Positions 11,640 to 25,045 of a DNA stretch of 64,000 bases are shown here, piece by piece. How positions within the stretch are numbered: the stretch's first letter is position 1; each line of letters opens with the position of its first letter. The stretch comes from Aquatica leii (lineage: Eukaryota; Arthropoda; Insecta; Coleoptera; Lampyridae): assembly GCA_035610365.1 (NCBI GenBank), contig CM069432.1, positions 5,828,001 through 5,892,000 on the forward strand, in the 5' to 3' direction. Position numbers and translations under genes: made by a program. Under the pieces are notes generated by a model. It saw only the letters and a list, made by a program, of their open reading frames with translations. It did no database searches and was not told the origin of the DNA.

Positions 11640-12480
11640 TAGCACTTGACTAAATCTAATTAGTTAGAAAAATCCTAATTGTTTTTGATTAGCATTATTC
11701 GTTAACAAATGTTTATTTTTAAGGATCTGTAAGCTTTCATCAAATTTAATTTTGTTAGTTACTTACTTAACTAAACAAGTGTCTCTTATATTATATTTAT
11801 TCTCAAGCACATGTGTAACAACTCTAGATTTTTTTAAATGTCAATATAATGCTTTTTAAAACAAAATTTGATAGGTTTTTTGTTTGCCCAATATATACTT
11901 GATTACAATCTTTACAATTATTTTTATATTTTAAGTCTTTAAGATTTACCAACAAACTCTTGTTAAAACATGTGACTACTCTCAAATCTAATTTTAAAAA
12001 TATTTTAAAACAATCTTTAATATATGCAGGATAATTTGATAATGTAACATATTTTTTATCTATTTTCTATTGTATCGTATGTATCTAAAATAATTGTATA
12101 ATTTTTAAACTTGTGTTCTTTAAGATTTCATTGTTAAAACAGTTTCTTTAATAAACCAAAGTTCTTGGGCAAAATTTTGTTTTGATAAAGAAAAATTCAA
12201 TAATACATAACAGAATGGTTAGAATCGTTTGTGATAAACTTCTCAGCGCTAGTGTCTTTACATAAATATAATTTCTAATTTGCATTTGTTATTTAGTACA
12301 AGAGTATCTAGAAACAGTAACTTGTTCTCAATTTTTACTGCATAGGTGAATTTAAACCTAAGAAATTTTAAATTTAAAGTGTCAACAAGCTTTGGTATCG
12401 ATGATAGCAATCACATCATCTACATATCTTAGCAAAACTATAGGAAAGTATTCTCAATCTGGTTCTAACCCATTTTCAAA
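11640..12480 (-). pseudogene. PLE fragment, minus strand, unit 1 (RT palm, GIY-YIG, C-terminus)
   Basis: The most complete minus-strand copy. Reading leftward: the RT catalytic motif RYVDDVIAIIDT (YVDD codons at 12426-12415), the post-palm segment, then the GIY-YIG endonuclease with CKDCNQVYIGQTKN near 11,920-11,880. Uniquely, the natural C-terminal block FDESLQILKNKHLLTNN follows at about 11,745-11,690. Other units replace this block with unrelated sequence. Many frameshifts and stops make it non-functional. A PLE uses such an RT plus nicking endonuclease for target-primed reverse transcription. Confidence 0.8.
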
Positions 12481-13615
12481 TTTTCCATTGAATATGTACA
12501 ATAAACGGGATTAAGCGTTCTTGTGTATAAAATTACCCGTTAATTTCAAAAGTTTTCTACATAGTTCTGTTAATTTTATTAGATATTCTACATTTTTTAT
12601 TTTTAAATCGTGCAATAACGTATCTCACAAATATTAAATAAAATAAACATATCTTCATTAACATTTTCAGATTTATTAACTTCTAAACAATTAAATAAAG
12701 AATTAAAATATAACTTGAAATTTAAAAAAAATTCGATATACAAATTTATAGTCGTAATTTGAAGTAGAAATAGAGAACAAGTTGCTATTCGTAGATACTT
12801 GCAATAAGGAACAACAGTAAATTAGAAATAGATATTTATCGTAAGGACAATATTACTAAAAGGTTTATAAGAAATAATTCTTTAAAACGCAAACTTGCAA
12901 CTTTTAATTTTTTGGTTCATAGATTGTTAAATTTTTCTTTATCAAAATTAAAATAATAAGAAAAAACTTCGATTTATTAAAGAAATTACAGTGTTCAATT
13001 ATTTTAACAATTAAATTATAAACAAGATAATGAGAAAATTTATGTTCAAAAATTATACAATAAATTTAATTACTTGAGGTACATACGATAAAAAATAGAT
13101 ACGAAATACGTTAAATTACCAAAACTATCTTGCATTAACCAGAAAAATTTTGAAATCAGATTTTAGAGTAGTCGCAAACTTTAATAACAGTTTACAAGGT
13201 TTATTGGGCAACCCTAAAAACTTAATGGAAATGCAAGAGAAACAGGGAATACATAAAATTATTTGTAAAGATTGTAATCAAGTATATATTAAGCAAACAA
13301 AGGAACATGTCAAAATTCGTTTATGTGGCTCATATTAAGTTTAGAAAAATCTAGTGTTGCCACACGTATGATTGAGAATAAACATAGTATAAGAAAAAAT
13401 TTAGACAGAAGAAAACATTAAACATTTGTTTAATTAAACAAGTAAACAACAAGAATTACTTACGAATTAAAATAAAAAATTATTAATATATAATGATACT
13501 ATTATGAATTTCTTAACAAATTCGGTTTTAAAAGTGTTACGAAGCATAAATCTCAATAGTTTAAAAAAGCTAGTTTTTAAACATTTGTTTAGTATTCTTG
13601 TCGCTGATGATGGTA
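12480..13615 (+). pseudogene. PLE fragment, plus strand, unit 1 (RT tail and GIY-YIG)
   Basis: Reading rightward: NKLLFVDT near 12,785, then LEIDIYRKDNITKRFI and KLATFNFLVHRLLN, which is the conserved end of the PLE reverse transcriptase. The GIY-YIG core follows in the open stretch 13150-13338 (HKIICKDCNQVYIKQTKEH). The glycine of the YIG triplet is lysine here. After a stop, a broken frame continues with SSVATRMIENKHSI, the usual E-K-S-x-V-A-x-H part of this endonuclease, and VLEVL. CTGATGATGGTAAC lies at 13604. Confidence 0.8.
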
Positions 13616-14598
13616 ACTTCCTGTAGTGTATCTTATTTAGATTGCAATTTTCATTTTATTATTTCCATTTTTTTATAATTATTTCATTATTTGTATGTAA
13701 AATAATCCAGGTTTTTAAAAACTGAATAAATGTGTACAAATAATATATAACATTTATTATTAATCGTTTTAAATTGTATTGGATTCAGTTTTTTTACTGT
13801 TGCTCTGCTTAAATAAGAATTTTCTTATTTTAAAAATTAATGAATAGCTCGTACATAATTTTGAAAAATAAAAAATAACGTTTAACGCTAATAATCTGTT
13901 TATTTTGGTGAAAAAACTTATGGCATTTGCAAAATGTGATCAACATAAAATAGGGTAATAATAAAAACATTAAAAATTAAGAAATTTTACTAGAGAATAA
14001 AATTAATCCAATATTTTTTACTGAAAAATTTATAACTAATATTCTTTGGTAACTCTATTTAACATACTTTTTACAACAAAATATTGTAATTTAATAGTAA
14101 ATAATGGAGATTTCTAGCAATTAAGTATCAAAAAGATGTTGAAGCGTTTCCCTGTAGATAATAAAAATTTGTGTTGTTGATGACAACACCTAAACAATAT
14201 TTAACAAGATAAGTATAAGAACAATTTTTTCAACAAAAAAAAAACTAGCGATTTTTAAAATTTTTGTTAATAAATCGTTACGTGTATTGATAAATTTACC
14301 GTTTGTGTTATTTTTTAAATTAATTATTTCGTCAAAACGTAATATATTCGTTAACATAACTATAGAGCAATTTGTAGATTAAAAAAATTTAGAATACAGA
14401 AAATTCTACCTTTCTTTAACCAAGTTCTTTAATTTCTACACAACACACGAATACAATTTGAAGTTTACGCGTCGATTACCGGTAATATACTGTCTATTTA
14501 AATCTTCTAAAGAATTTGATTCTAAGGGCCGCATATCTTTAAATACGTTAACACGCGATAGGTAAAAACAATTTATACACTTACAAAAAAAACTTTTT
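13616..14598. other. Junction spacer between array units 1 and 2
   Basis: Non-coding part of the repeat unit, present with little change between all neighbouring units. It contains a conserved minus-strand open segment (about 14,460-14,575) described separately. The matching spacers lie at about 16.4-17.55, 19.3-20.37, 22.1-23.27, 25.05-26.19, 27.97-29.02 and 30.8-31.9 kb. Confidence 0.6.
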
Positions 14599-15290
14599 TT
14601 ATACAATTAGTATACATTTACTTATTTTAGTACAAACATTACCTAAAAACAGTTTTTTGTTTTGCCCATTATATACTTGATTACAATCTTTACAATTAAT
14701 TTTATATATTTCCGCTTTATTTTGCATTTTTATTAAGTTTTTAAGATTCGCCAACAAACTGTTGCTAAAACATGTGACTACTCTCAAATCTAATTTTAAA
14801 AATATTTGAAAACAATCTCTAATATAAGCAGGATAATTTGATAATCTAATATATTTCTTATCTATTTTGTATTGTATCGTATGTATCTAAAATAATTGTA
14901 TAATTTTTAAACTTGTGTTGTTTACGATTTCATTGTTAAAACAATTTCTTTAATAAACCAAAGTTGTTTGGCAAAATTTTGTTTTGATAAAGAAAAATTC
15001 AATAACACATAATACAATGGTTAGAATCGTTTTTGATAAACTTCTCAGTGCTAGTGTCTTTACATAAATATAATTTCTAATTTGCATTTGTTATTTATTA
15101 CAAGAGTATCTAGAAACAGTAACTTGTTCTCAATTTTTACTGCATAGGTGAATTTAAACCTAAGAAATTTTAAAGTTAAAGTGTCAAGCTTTGGTATCGA
15201 TGATAGCAATCATATCATCTACATATCTTAGCAAAACTATAGGAAAGTATTCTCAATCTGGTTCTAACCCATTTTCAAATTTTCCATTGA
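14599..15290 (-). pseudogene. PLE fragment, minus strand, unit 2
   Basis: YVDD at 15225-15214, then post-palm RT. The endonuclease start stays open for 62 codons at 14787-14599 (NLIKMQNKAEIYKINCKDC then NQVYNGQ, glycine of YIG kept but isoleucine lost). The frame then runs into sequence unrelated to a PLE C-terminus, a junction shared by units 2 to 7. Confidence 0.75.
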
Positions 15291-16410
15291 ATATGTACAA
15301 TAAACGGGATTAAGCGTTCTTGTGTATAAAATTACCCGTTAATTTCAAAAGTTTTCTTCATAGTTTTGTTAATTTTATTAGATATTCTACATTTTTTATG
15401 TTTAAATCGTGCAATAACGTATCTCGCAAATATTAAATGAAATAAACAAAGCTATATCTTCTTTAAAATTTTTAAATTTATTAATTTCTAAACAATTTAA
15501 TATAGAATTAAAATATAACTTGAAATTAAAAAAAAATCTATAGACAAAGTCATAGTCGGCATTTGAAGCAGAAATAGAGAACAAGTTGCTATTCGTAGAT
15601 ACTTGCAATAAGGAACAACAGTTAATTAGAAATAGATATTTATCATAAGGACAATATTACTAAAAGGTTTATAATAAATAACTTTTTAAAACACAAACTT
15701 GCAACTTTTAATTTTTTGGTTCATAGATTTTTAAATTTTTCTTTATCAACAATAAATCATAACAAAAAACTTCGATTTATTAAAGAAATTACAGTGTATA
15801 ATTATTTTAACAATTAAATTATAAACAAGATAATGAGGAAACTTATGTTCAAAAATTATACAATATATGTAATTACTTGAGGTAGATACGATAAAAAATA
15901 GATACGAAATACGTTAAATTACCAAAATTATCTTGCATTAACCAGAAAAATTTTGAAATCAGATTTTAGAGTAGTCGCAAACTTTAATAACAGTTTACAG
16001 GGTTTATTGGGCAACCTTAAAAACTTGGTGGAAATGCAAGAGAAACAGGGAATACATAAAATTATTTGTAAAGATTGTAATCAAGTATATATTAAGCAAA
16101 CAAAGGAACATGTCAAAATTCGTTTATGTGGCTCATATTAAGTTTAGAAAAATTTAGTGTTGCCATACGTATGCTTAAGAATAAACATAGTGTAAGAAAA
16201 AATTTAGACATAACAACCTTAAACATTTGTTTAATTAAACAAGTAAACAACAAGAATTACTTACAAATTTAAAAAAAATTATTAATAAATACTGATACTA
16301 TTATGAATTTCTTAACAAATTCAGTTTTAGAAGTGTTACGAAGTATAAATTTCAATAGTTTAAAAAAGCTAGTTTTTAAACATTTGTTTAGTATTCTTGT
16401 CGCTGATGAT
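15290..16410 (+). pseudogene. PLE fragment, plus strand, unit 2
   Basis: Nearly identical to the unit 1 copy. RT tail with the IYRKD-like segment at about 15,640 and KLATFN near 15,700. GIY-YIG remnant open at 15953-16141 (HKIICKDCNQVYIKQTKEH). CTGATGATAG at 16403 differs by one base from the other units. Confidence 0.75.
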
Positions 16411-17554
16411 AGTAACTTCCTGTAGTGTATCTTATTTAGATTGCAATTTTCATTTTATTATTTCCACTTTTTTATAATTATTTCATTATTTGTATGTAAA
16501 ATAATCCAGGTTTTTAAAAACTCAATAAATGTGTACAAATAATATATAACATTTATTATTAATCGATTTAAATTGTATTGGATTCAGTTTTTTTACTGTT
16601 GCTCTGTTTAAATAAGAATTTTCTTATTTTAAAAATTAATGAATAGCTCGTACATAATTTTCAAAAATAAAAAATTACGTTTAACGCTAATAATCTGTTT
16701 ATTTTGGTGAAAAAACTTATGGCAATTGCAAAATGTGATCAACATAAAATAGGATAATAAAAACCATGAAAATTAAGAAATTTTACTAGAGAATAAAATT
16801 AATCCAATATATTGAACTGAAAAAGTTATAATTAATATTCTTGGGTAACTCTATTTAACATACTTTTTACAACTAAATATTGTGTTTTAATAATAAATAA
16901 TGGAGATTTCTAGCAATTAAGTATAGAAAAAATGTTGAAGCATTTCCCTGTAGATAATAAAAATTTGTGTTGTTGATGACTACATTATAACAACTAAACA
17001 ATATTTAACAAGATAAGTATAAGAACAATTTTTTCAACAAAAAAAAAACTAGCAATAATTTACGCATCAAAACCATTTTCAAAATTTTTGTTAATAAATC
17101 GTTACGTGTAAGGTAAATTTACTGTTTGTGTTATTTTTTAAATTAATTCATTCGTCAAAACGCGATATATTCGTAAACATAGCTATAGAGCAATTTGTAG
17201 ATTAAAAAAATTTAGAATATAGAAAATTCTACCTTTCTTTAACCAAGTTCTTTAATTTTTACACAACACACAATTACAATTTGAAGTTTACGCGTCGATT
17301 ACCGGTAATATACTGTCTATTTAAAATTTCTAAAGAATTTGATTCTAAGGGCCGCTTATCTTTAAATACGTTAACACGCGATAGGTAAAAACAAAGTGTT
17401 GTATAAAAGGTTATACGTTGATAACGTATCAATATCTGACTACAAATTCTGTTACTAAAAATGTGTCATTACTAATAAATTTATACACTTACAAAAAAAA
17501 ACTTATTTTATACAATTAGTATACATTTACTTATTTTAGTACAAACATTACCTA

Positions 17555-18190
17555 AAAGCAGTTTTTTGTTTGCCCAATATATACTTGATTACAATCTTTA
17601 CAATTAATTTTATATATTCCCGGTTTATTTTGCATTTTTATTATGTTTTTAAGATTCGCTAACAAACTGTTGCTAAATCATGTGACTACTCTAAAATCTA
17701 ATTTTAAAAATATTTGAAGACAATCTTTAATATACGCAGAATAATTTGATAATCTAACATATTTCTTATCTATTTTCTATTGTATCGTATGTATCTAAAA
17801 TAATTGTATAATTTTTAAACTTGTGTTGTTTACGATTTCATTGTTAAAACAATTTCTTTAATAAACCAAAGTTCTTTGGCAAAATTTTGTTTTGATGAAG
17901 AAAAATTCAATAATACATAACACAATGGTAAGAATCGTTTGTGATAAACTTCTCAGTGCTAGTGTCTTTACGATAAATAAAATTTTTAATTTGCAGTTGT
18001 TATTTATTACAAGAGTATCTAGAAACAGTAACTTGTTCTCAATTTTTACTGCATAGGTAAATTTAAACCTAAGGAATTTTAAATTTAAAATGTCAACAAG
18101 CTTTGGTATTGATGATAGCAAACACATCATCTACATATCTTAGCAAAACTATAGAAAAGTTGCTCAATCTGGTTCTAATACATTTTCAAA
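17555..18190 (-). pseudogene. PLE fragment, minus strand, unit 3
   Basis: The longest open stretch of a minus-strand RT in the array, 18130-17858 (90 codons). It begins just after YVDD (18137-18126) and reads PKLVDILNLKF, KFTYAVKIENKLLFLDTLVI and NNNCKL, the typical PLE thumb-side sequence. It then drifts out of frame before the endonuclease at 17,700-17,560. Confidence 0.75.
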
Positions 18191-19325
18191 TTTTCTATTA
18201 AATATGTACAATAAACGGGATTAAGCGATCTTGTGTATAAAATTACCTGTTAATTTTAAAAGTTTTCTACATAGTTCTGTTAATTTTATTAGATATTCTA
18301 CATTTTTTATGTTTAAATCGTGCAATAACGTATCTCGCAAATATTACATGAAATAAACAAAGCTATATCTTCTTTAAAATTTTCAAATTTATTAACTTCT
18401 AAACAATTTAATAAAGAATTAAAATATAACTTGAAATTTAAAAAAATTCTATAGACAAAGTCATAGTCGGCAACTTGAAGTAGAAATAGAGAACAAGTTG
18501 ATATTCGTATATACTTGCAATAAAAAACAACAGTAAATTAGAAATAGGTATTTATCGTAAGGACAATATTACTAAAAGGTTTATAAGAAATAATTCTTTA
18601 AAACGCAAACTTGCAACTTTTAATTTTTTGGTTCATAGATTGTTAAATTTTTCTTTAACAAAACTAAATCGTAACAAAAAACTTCGGTTTATTAAAGAAA
18701 TTACAGTGTACAATTATTTTAACAATTAAATTATAAACAAGTTAATAAGGGAACTTATGTTCAAAAATTATGCAATAAATGTAATTACTTGAGGTACATA
18801 CGATAAAAAATAGATACGAAATACGTTAAATTACCAAAATTATCTTGCATTAACCAGAAAAATTTTGAAATCAGATTTTAGAGTAATCGCAAACTTTAAT
18901 AACAGTTTACAAGGTTTATTGGGCAACCCTAAAAACTTGGTGGAAATGCAAGAGAAACAAGGAATACATAAAATTATTTGTAAAGATTGTAATCAAGTAT
19001 ATATTAAGCAAACAAAGAAACATGTCAAAATTCGTTTATGTGGCTCATATTAGGTTTAGAAAAATTTAGTGTTGCCATACGTATGCTTAAGAATAAAAAT
19101 AGTGTAAGAAAAAATTTAGACATAAAAAACATTAAACATTTGTTTAATCAAACAACTAAACAACAAGAATAACTTAAAAATTAAAAAAAATAATAATAAA
19201 TACTGATACTATTATGAATTTCTTAACAAATTCGGTTTTAGAAGTGTTACGAAGCATAAATCTCAATAGTTTAAAAGAGCTAGTTTTTAAACATTTGTTT
19301 AGTATTCTTCTCGCTGATGATGGTA
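18190..19325 (+). pseudogene. PLE fragment, plus strand, unit 3
   Basis: RT tail from about 18,480 and GIY-YIG remnant open at 18865-19053 (CKDCNQVYIKQTKKH). It shares the KDC and YIKQT forms with units 1 and 2, so units 1-3 form one subgroup. CTGATGATGG lies near 19,313. Confidence 0.75.
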
Positions 19326-20371
19326 ACTTTCTGTAGTGTATCTTATTTAGATTGCAATTTTCATTTTATTATTTCCACTTTTTTATAATTATTTCATTAT
19401 TTGTATGTAAAATAACACGAGGTTTTTAAAAACTCAATAAATGTGTACAAATATTATATAATATAACATTTATTATTAATCGATTTGAATTGTATTGGAT
19501 TTGGTTTTTTACTGTTGCTCTGTTTAAATAAGAAATCTTTTATTTTAAAAATTATTGAATAGCTCGTACATAATTTTCAAAAATAAAAAATAACGTTTAA
19601 CGCTAATAATCTGTTTATTTTGGTGAAAAAACTTATGGCAATTGCAAAATGTGATCAACATAAAATAGGATAATAATAAAAACATTAAAAATTAAGAAAT
19701 TTGACTAGAGAATAAAATGAATCCAATATCTTTAACTGAAAAATTTATAATTAATATTCTTTAGTAACTCTATTTAACATACTTTTTACAACAAAATATT
19801 GTATTTTAATAATAAATAATGGAGATTTCTAGCATTTTAGTATAAAAAAGATGTTGAAGCGTTTCCCTGTAGATAATAAAAATTTGTGTTGTTGATGACA
19901 ACACCTAAACAATATTTAACAAGATAAGTATAAGAACAATTTTTTCAACAAAAAAAAACTAGCAATAACTTTACGCATCAAAAACATTTTTAAAATTTTT
20001 GTTAATAAATCGTTACCTGTAATGATAAATTTACTGTTTGTGTTATTTTTTAAATTAATCCATTCGTCAAAACGCGGTATATTCGTAAAAATGACTATAG
20101 AGCAATTTGTAGATTAAAAAAATTTAGAATACAGAAAATTCTACCTTTCTTTAACTAATTTCTTTAATTTCTACACAACACACGAATACCATTTGAAGTT
20201 TACGCGTCGATTACCGGTAATAAACTGTCTACTTAAATTTTCTAAAGAATTTGATTCTATCTTTAAATACGTTAACACGCGATAGGTAAAAACAATTTAT
20301 ACACTTACAAAAAAAACTTTTTTTATACAATTAGTATACACTTACTTATTTTAGTACAAACATTACCTAAA

Positions 20372-21005
20372 AGCAGTTTTTGTTTGCCCAATATCTACTT
20401 GATTACAATCTTTACAATTAATTTGATATATTTCCGGTTTATTTTGCATTTTTAATAAGTTTTTAAGATTCGCCAACAAACTGTAGTTAAAACATGTGAC
20501 TACTCTAAAATCTAATTTTAAAAATATTTGAAAACAATCTCTAATATATGCAGGATAATTTGATAATCTATCATATTTCTTATCTATTTTCTATTGTATC
20601 GTATGTATCTAAAATAATTGTATAATTTTTAAACTTGTGTTGTTTACGATTTCATTGTTAAAACAATTTTTTTAATAAACCAAAGTTCTTTGGCAAAATT
20701 TTGTTTTGATGAGGAAAAATTCAATAATACATGACACAATGTTTAGAATCGTTTGTGATAAACTTCTCAGTGCTAGTGTCTTTACGATAAATATAATTTA
20801 TAATTTGCAGTTGTTATTTATTACAAGGGTATCTAGAAACAGTAATTTGTTCTCCATTTTTACTGCATAGGTAAATTTAAACGTAAGGAATTTTAAATTT
20901 AAAATGTCAACAAGTTTTGGTATTGATGAGAGCAAACACATCATCTACATATCTTAGCAAAACTATAGGAAAGTTTCTCAATCTGATTCTAACCCATTTT
21001 CAAAT
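20372..21005 (-). pseudogene. PLE fragment, minus strand, unit 4
   Basis: YVDD at 20951-20940, followed leftward by degraded RT and an endonuclease remnant at about 20,500-20,385. Stops and frameshifts occur throughout and no long open stretch survives. Confidence 0.7.
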
Positions 21006-22125
21006 TTTGCATTAAATATGTACAATAAACGGAATTAAGCGTTCTTGTGTATAAAATTACTCGTTAATTTAAAAAGTTTTCTACATAGTTTTGTTAATTT
21101 TATTAGATATTCTACATTTTTTATGTTTAAATCGTGCAATAAAGTATCTCGTAAATATTAAATGAAATAAACAAAGCTATATATTCTTTAAAATTTTCAA
21201 ATTTATTAACTTCTAAACAATTTAATAAAGAATTAAAATATTACTTAAAATTTTGAAAAAATTCTATAGACAAAGTCATAGTCGGCATTTGAAGTAGAAA
21301 TAGAAAACAAGTCGCTATTCGTAGATACTTGCAATAAGGAACAACAGTTAATTAGAAATAGATATTTATCGTAAGGACAATATTACTAAAAGGTTTATAA
21401 TAAATATTTTTTTAAAACACAAACTTGGAGCTTTTAATTTTTTGGTTCATAGATTGTTAAATTTTTCTTTATCAACAATAAATCATAACAAAAAACTTCG
21501 ATTTATTAAAGAAATTACAGTGTATAATTATTTTAACAATTAAATTATAAACAAGATAATGAGGAAACTTATGTTCAAAAATTATATAATAAATGTAATT
21601 ACTTGAGGTACATACGATAAAAAATAGATACAAAATTATCTTGCTTTAACCAGAAAAATTTTGAAATTAGATTTTAGAGTAGTCACAAACTTTAATGACA
21701 GTTCACAAAGTTTATTGGGCAACCTTAAAGACTCGGTGAAAATGCTAGAAAAACGGGGAATACATAAAATCATTTGTATAGGTTGTAATCAAGTACATAT
21801 TAAGCAAACAAAGAAACATGTTAAAATTCGTTTATGTGGCTCATATTAAGTTTAGAAAAATCTTGTTTTGCCACACGTATGATTGAGAATAAACTAGTAT
21901 AAGAAAAAATTTAGACATAAAAAAACATTAAACATTTGTTTAATTAAACAAGTAAACAACAAGAATTACTTACGAATTTTAAAAAAAAATATTAATAAAT
22001 ACTGATACTATTATGAATTTCTTAACAAATTCGGTTTTAGAAGTGTTACGAAGCATGAATCTCAATAGTTTAAAAAAGCTAGTTTTTAAACATTTGTTTA
22101 GTATTTTTGTCGCTGATGATGGTAA
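21005..22125 (+). pseudogene. PLE fragment, plus strand, unit 4
   Basis: GIY-YIG remnant open at 21661-21849, the most divergent of the plus-strand set (IHKIICIGCNQVHIKQTKKH; KDC changed to IGC, YIK to HIK). This suggests a different age or lineage from the flanking units. RT tail near 21,340-21,460. Confidence 0.7.
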
Positions 22126-23274
22126 CTTCCTGTAGTGTATTTTATTTAGATTGCAATTTTCATTTTATTATTTTCACTTTTTGATAATTATTTCATTATT
22201 TGTATGTAAAATAACACGAGGTTTTTAAAAACTCATAAATGTGTACAATTAATATATAATATAACATTTATTATTAATCGATTTGAATTGTATTGGATTC
22301 AGTTTTTTACTGTTGCTCTGTTTAAATAAGAATTTTCTTATTTTAAAAATTAATGAATAGCTCGTACATAATTTTCAAAAATAAAAAATAACGTTTAACG
22401 CTAATAATCTGTTTATTTTGGTGTAAAAACTTATGGCAATTGCAAAATGTGATCAACATAAAATATGATAATAATAAAAACATTGAAAATTAAATAATTT
22501 TACTAGAGAATAAAATTAATCCAATATCTTTAACTGAAAAATTTATAATTAATATTCTTTAGTAACTCTATTTAACATACTTTTTACAACAAAATATTGT
22601 AATTTAATAGTAGATAATGGAGATTTCTAGCATTTAAGTATGAAAAAGATGTTCAAGCGTTTCTCTGTAGATAATAAAAATTTTTGTTGTTGCCAACACC
22701 TAAACAATATTTAACAAGATAAGTATAAGAACAATTTTTTTAACAAAAAAAAACTAGCACTAATTTACGCATCAAAAATATTTTTAAAATTTTTGTTAAT
22801 AAATCGTTACGTGTAAGGTAAATTTACTGTTTGTTTTATTTTTTAAATTAACGCATTCGTCAAAACGCGATATATTCGTAAACATAACTATAGAGCAATT
22901 TAGATTAAAAAAAATTTAGAATACAATAATTGCAATTAAAAAATCCTACCTTTCTTTAACCAAGTTCTTTAATTTCTACACAACACACGAATACAATTTG
23001 AAGTTTACGCGTCGATTACCGTTAATATACTGTCTATTTAAATTTTCTAACGAATTTTAATCTAAGGGCCGCTTATCTTTAAATACGTTAACACGCGATA
23101 GGTAAAAACAAGGTGTTGTATAAAAGGTTATACGTTGATAACCTATCAATATCTGACTACAAATTCTGTTACTAAAAATCTGCGATTACTAATAAATTTA
23201 TACAGTTACAAAAAAAAACTTTTTTTGTACAATTAGTATACATTTACTTATTTTAGTACAAACATTACCTAAAA

Positions 23275-23900
23275 GCAGTTTTTTGTTTGCCCAATATCTA
23301 CTTGATTACAATTTTTACAATTAATTTTATATATTTCCGGTTTATTTTGCATTTTTATTAAGTTTTTAAGATTCGCCAACAAACTGTTGTTAAAACATGT
23401 GACTACTCTAAAATCTAATTTTAAAAATATTTGAAAACAATCTCTAATATATACAGGATAATTTGATAATCTAACATATTTCTTATCTATTTTCTATTGT
23501 ATCGTATGTATCTAAAATAATTGTATAATTTTTAAAATTGTGTTGTTTACGATTTCATTGTTAAAACAATTTCTTTAATAAACCAAAGTTCTTTGGCAAT
23601 ATTTTGTTTTGTTGAAGAAAAATTCAATAATACATAACACAATGGTTAGAATCGTTTGTGATAAACTTCTCAGTGCTAGCGTCTTTACATAAATATAATT
23701 TTAATTTGCAGTTGTTATTTATTACAAGAGTATCTAGAAACAGTAACTTGTTCTCTATTTTTACTGCATAGGTAAATTTAAACGTAAGGAATTTTAAATT
23801 TAAAATGTCAACAAGCTTTGGTATTGATGATAGCAAACACATCATCTACATATCTTAGCAAAACTATAAGAAAGTTTCTCAATCTGATTCTAACCCATTT
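23275..23900 (-). pseudogene. PLE fragment, minus strand, unit 5
   Basis: YVDD at 23852-23841. The open stretch 23845-23624 keeps the IYRKD-equivalent and the following motif (KLYLCKDASTEKFITNDSNH), better preserved here than in the other units. Endonuclease remnant at about 23,400-23,285. Confidence 0.75.
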
Positions 23901-25045
23901 TCAAATTTTCCATTAAATATGTACAATAAACGGAATTAAGCGTTCTTGTGTATAAAATTACCCGTTAATTTCAAAAGTTTTCTACATAGTTCTGTTAATG
24001 TTATTAGATATTCTACATTTTTTATGTTCAAATCGTGCAATAACATATCTCGCAAATATTAAATGAAATAAACAAAGCTATATCTTCTTTAAAATTTTAA
24101 AATTTGTTAACTTCTAAACAATTTAATAAAGAATTAAAATATAGCTTGAAATTTAAAAAAAATTCTATATACAAAGCCATAGTCGGCATTTGAAGTAGAA
24201 ATAGAAAACAAGTTGATATTCGTAGATACTTGCAATAAGGAACAACAGTAAATTAGAAGTAGATATTTATCGTAAGGAGAATATTACTAAAAGGTTTATA
24301 AGAAATAATTTTTTAAAACGCAAACTTGCAACTTTTAATTTTTGTTGGTTCATAGAATGTTAAATTTTTCTTTATCAACACTGAATCATAACAAAAAACT
24401 TCGGTTTATTAAAGAAATTACAGTGTATAATTATTTTAACAATTAAATTATTAACAAGATAATGAGAAAACTTATGTTCAAAAATTATACAATAAATGTA
24501 ATTACTTGAGGTACATACGATAAAAAATAGATACGAAATACGTTAAATTACCAAAACTATCTTGCATTAACCAGAAAAATTTTAAAATTAGATTTTAGAG
24601 TAGTCACAAACTTTAATGACAGTTTACAAGGTTTATTGGGCAACCCTAAAGACTCGGTGGAGATGCAGAGAAACAGGGAATATATAAAATTATTTGTATA
24701 GATTGTAATCAAGTATATATAGAAGAAACAAAAAAACATGTCAAAATTCGTTTATGTGGCTCATGTTAAGTTTAAAAAAATTTAGTGTTGCCATACATAT
24801 GCTTAAGAATAAACATAGTGTAAGAAAAAATTTAGACATAAAAAACATTAATAATTTGTTTAATTAAACAAGTAAACAACAAGGATTACTTACGATTTAA
24901 AAAAAGTTATTAATAAATACTTTTACTATTATGAATTTCTTAACAAATTCGGTTTTAGAAGTATTACGAAGCATGAATCTCAATAGTTTAAAATAGTTAG
25001 TTTTTAAACATTTCTTTAGTATTCTTCTCGTTGATGATGGTAACT
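23900..25045 (+). pseudogene. PLE fragment, plus strand, unit 5
   Basis: GIY-YIG remnant at 24584-24769. A one-base deletion after EMQ shifts the frame. The core reads CIDCNQVYIEETKKH in the shifted frame, linking it with units 6 and 7 (IDC and Y-x-E forms). The CTGATGATGG word is changed to TTGATGATGG near 25,030. Confidence 0.72.
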
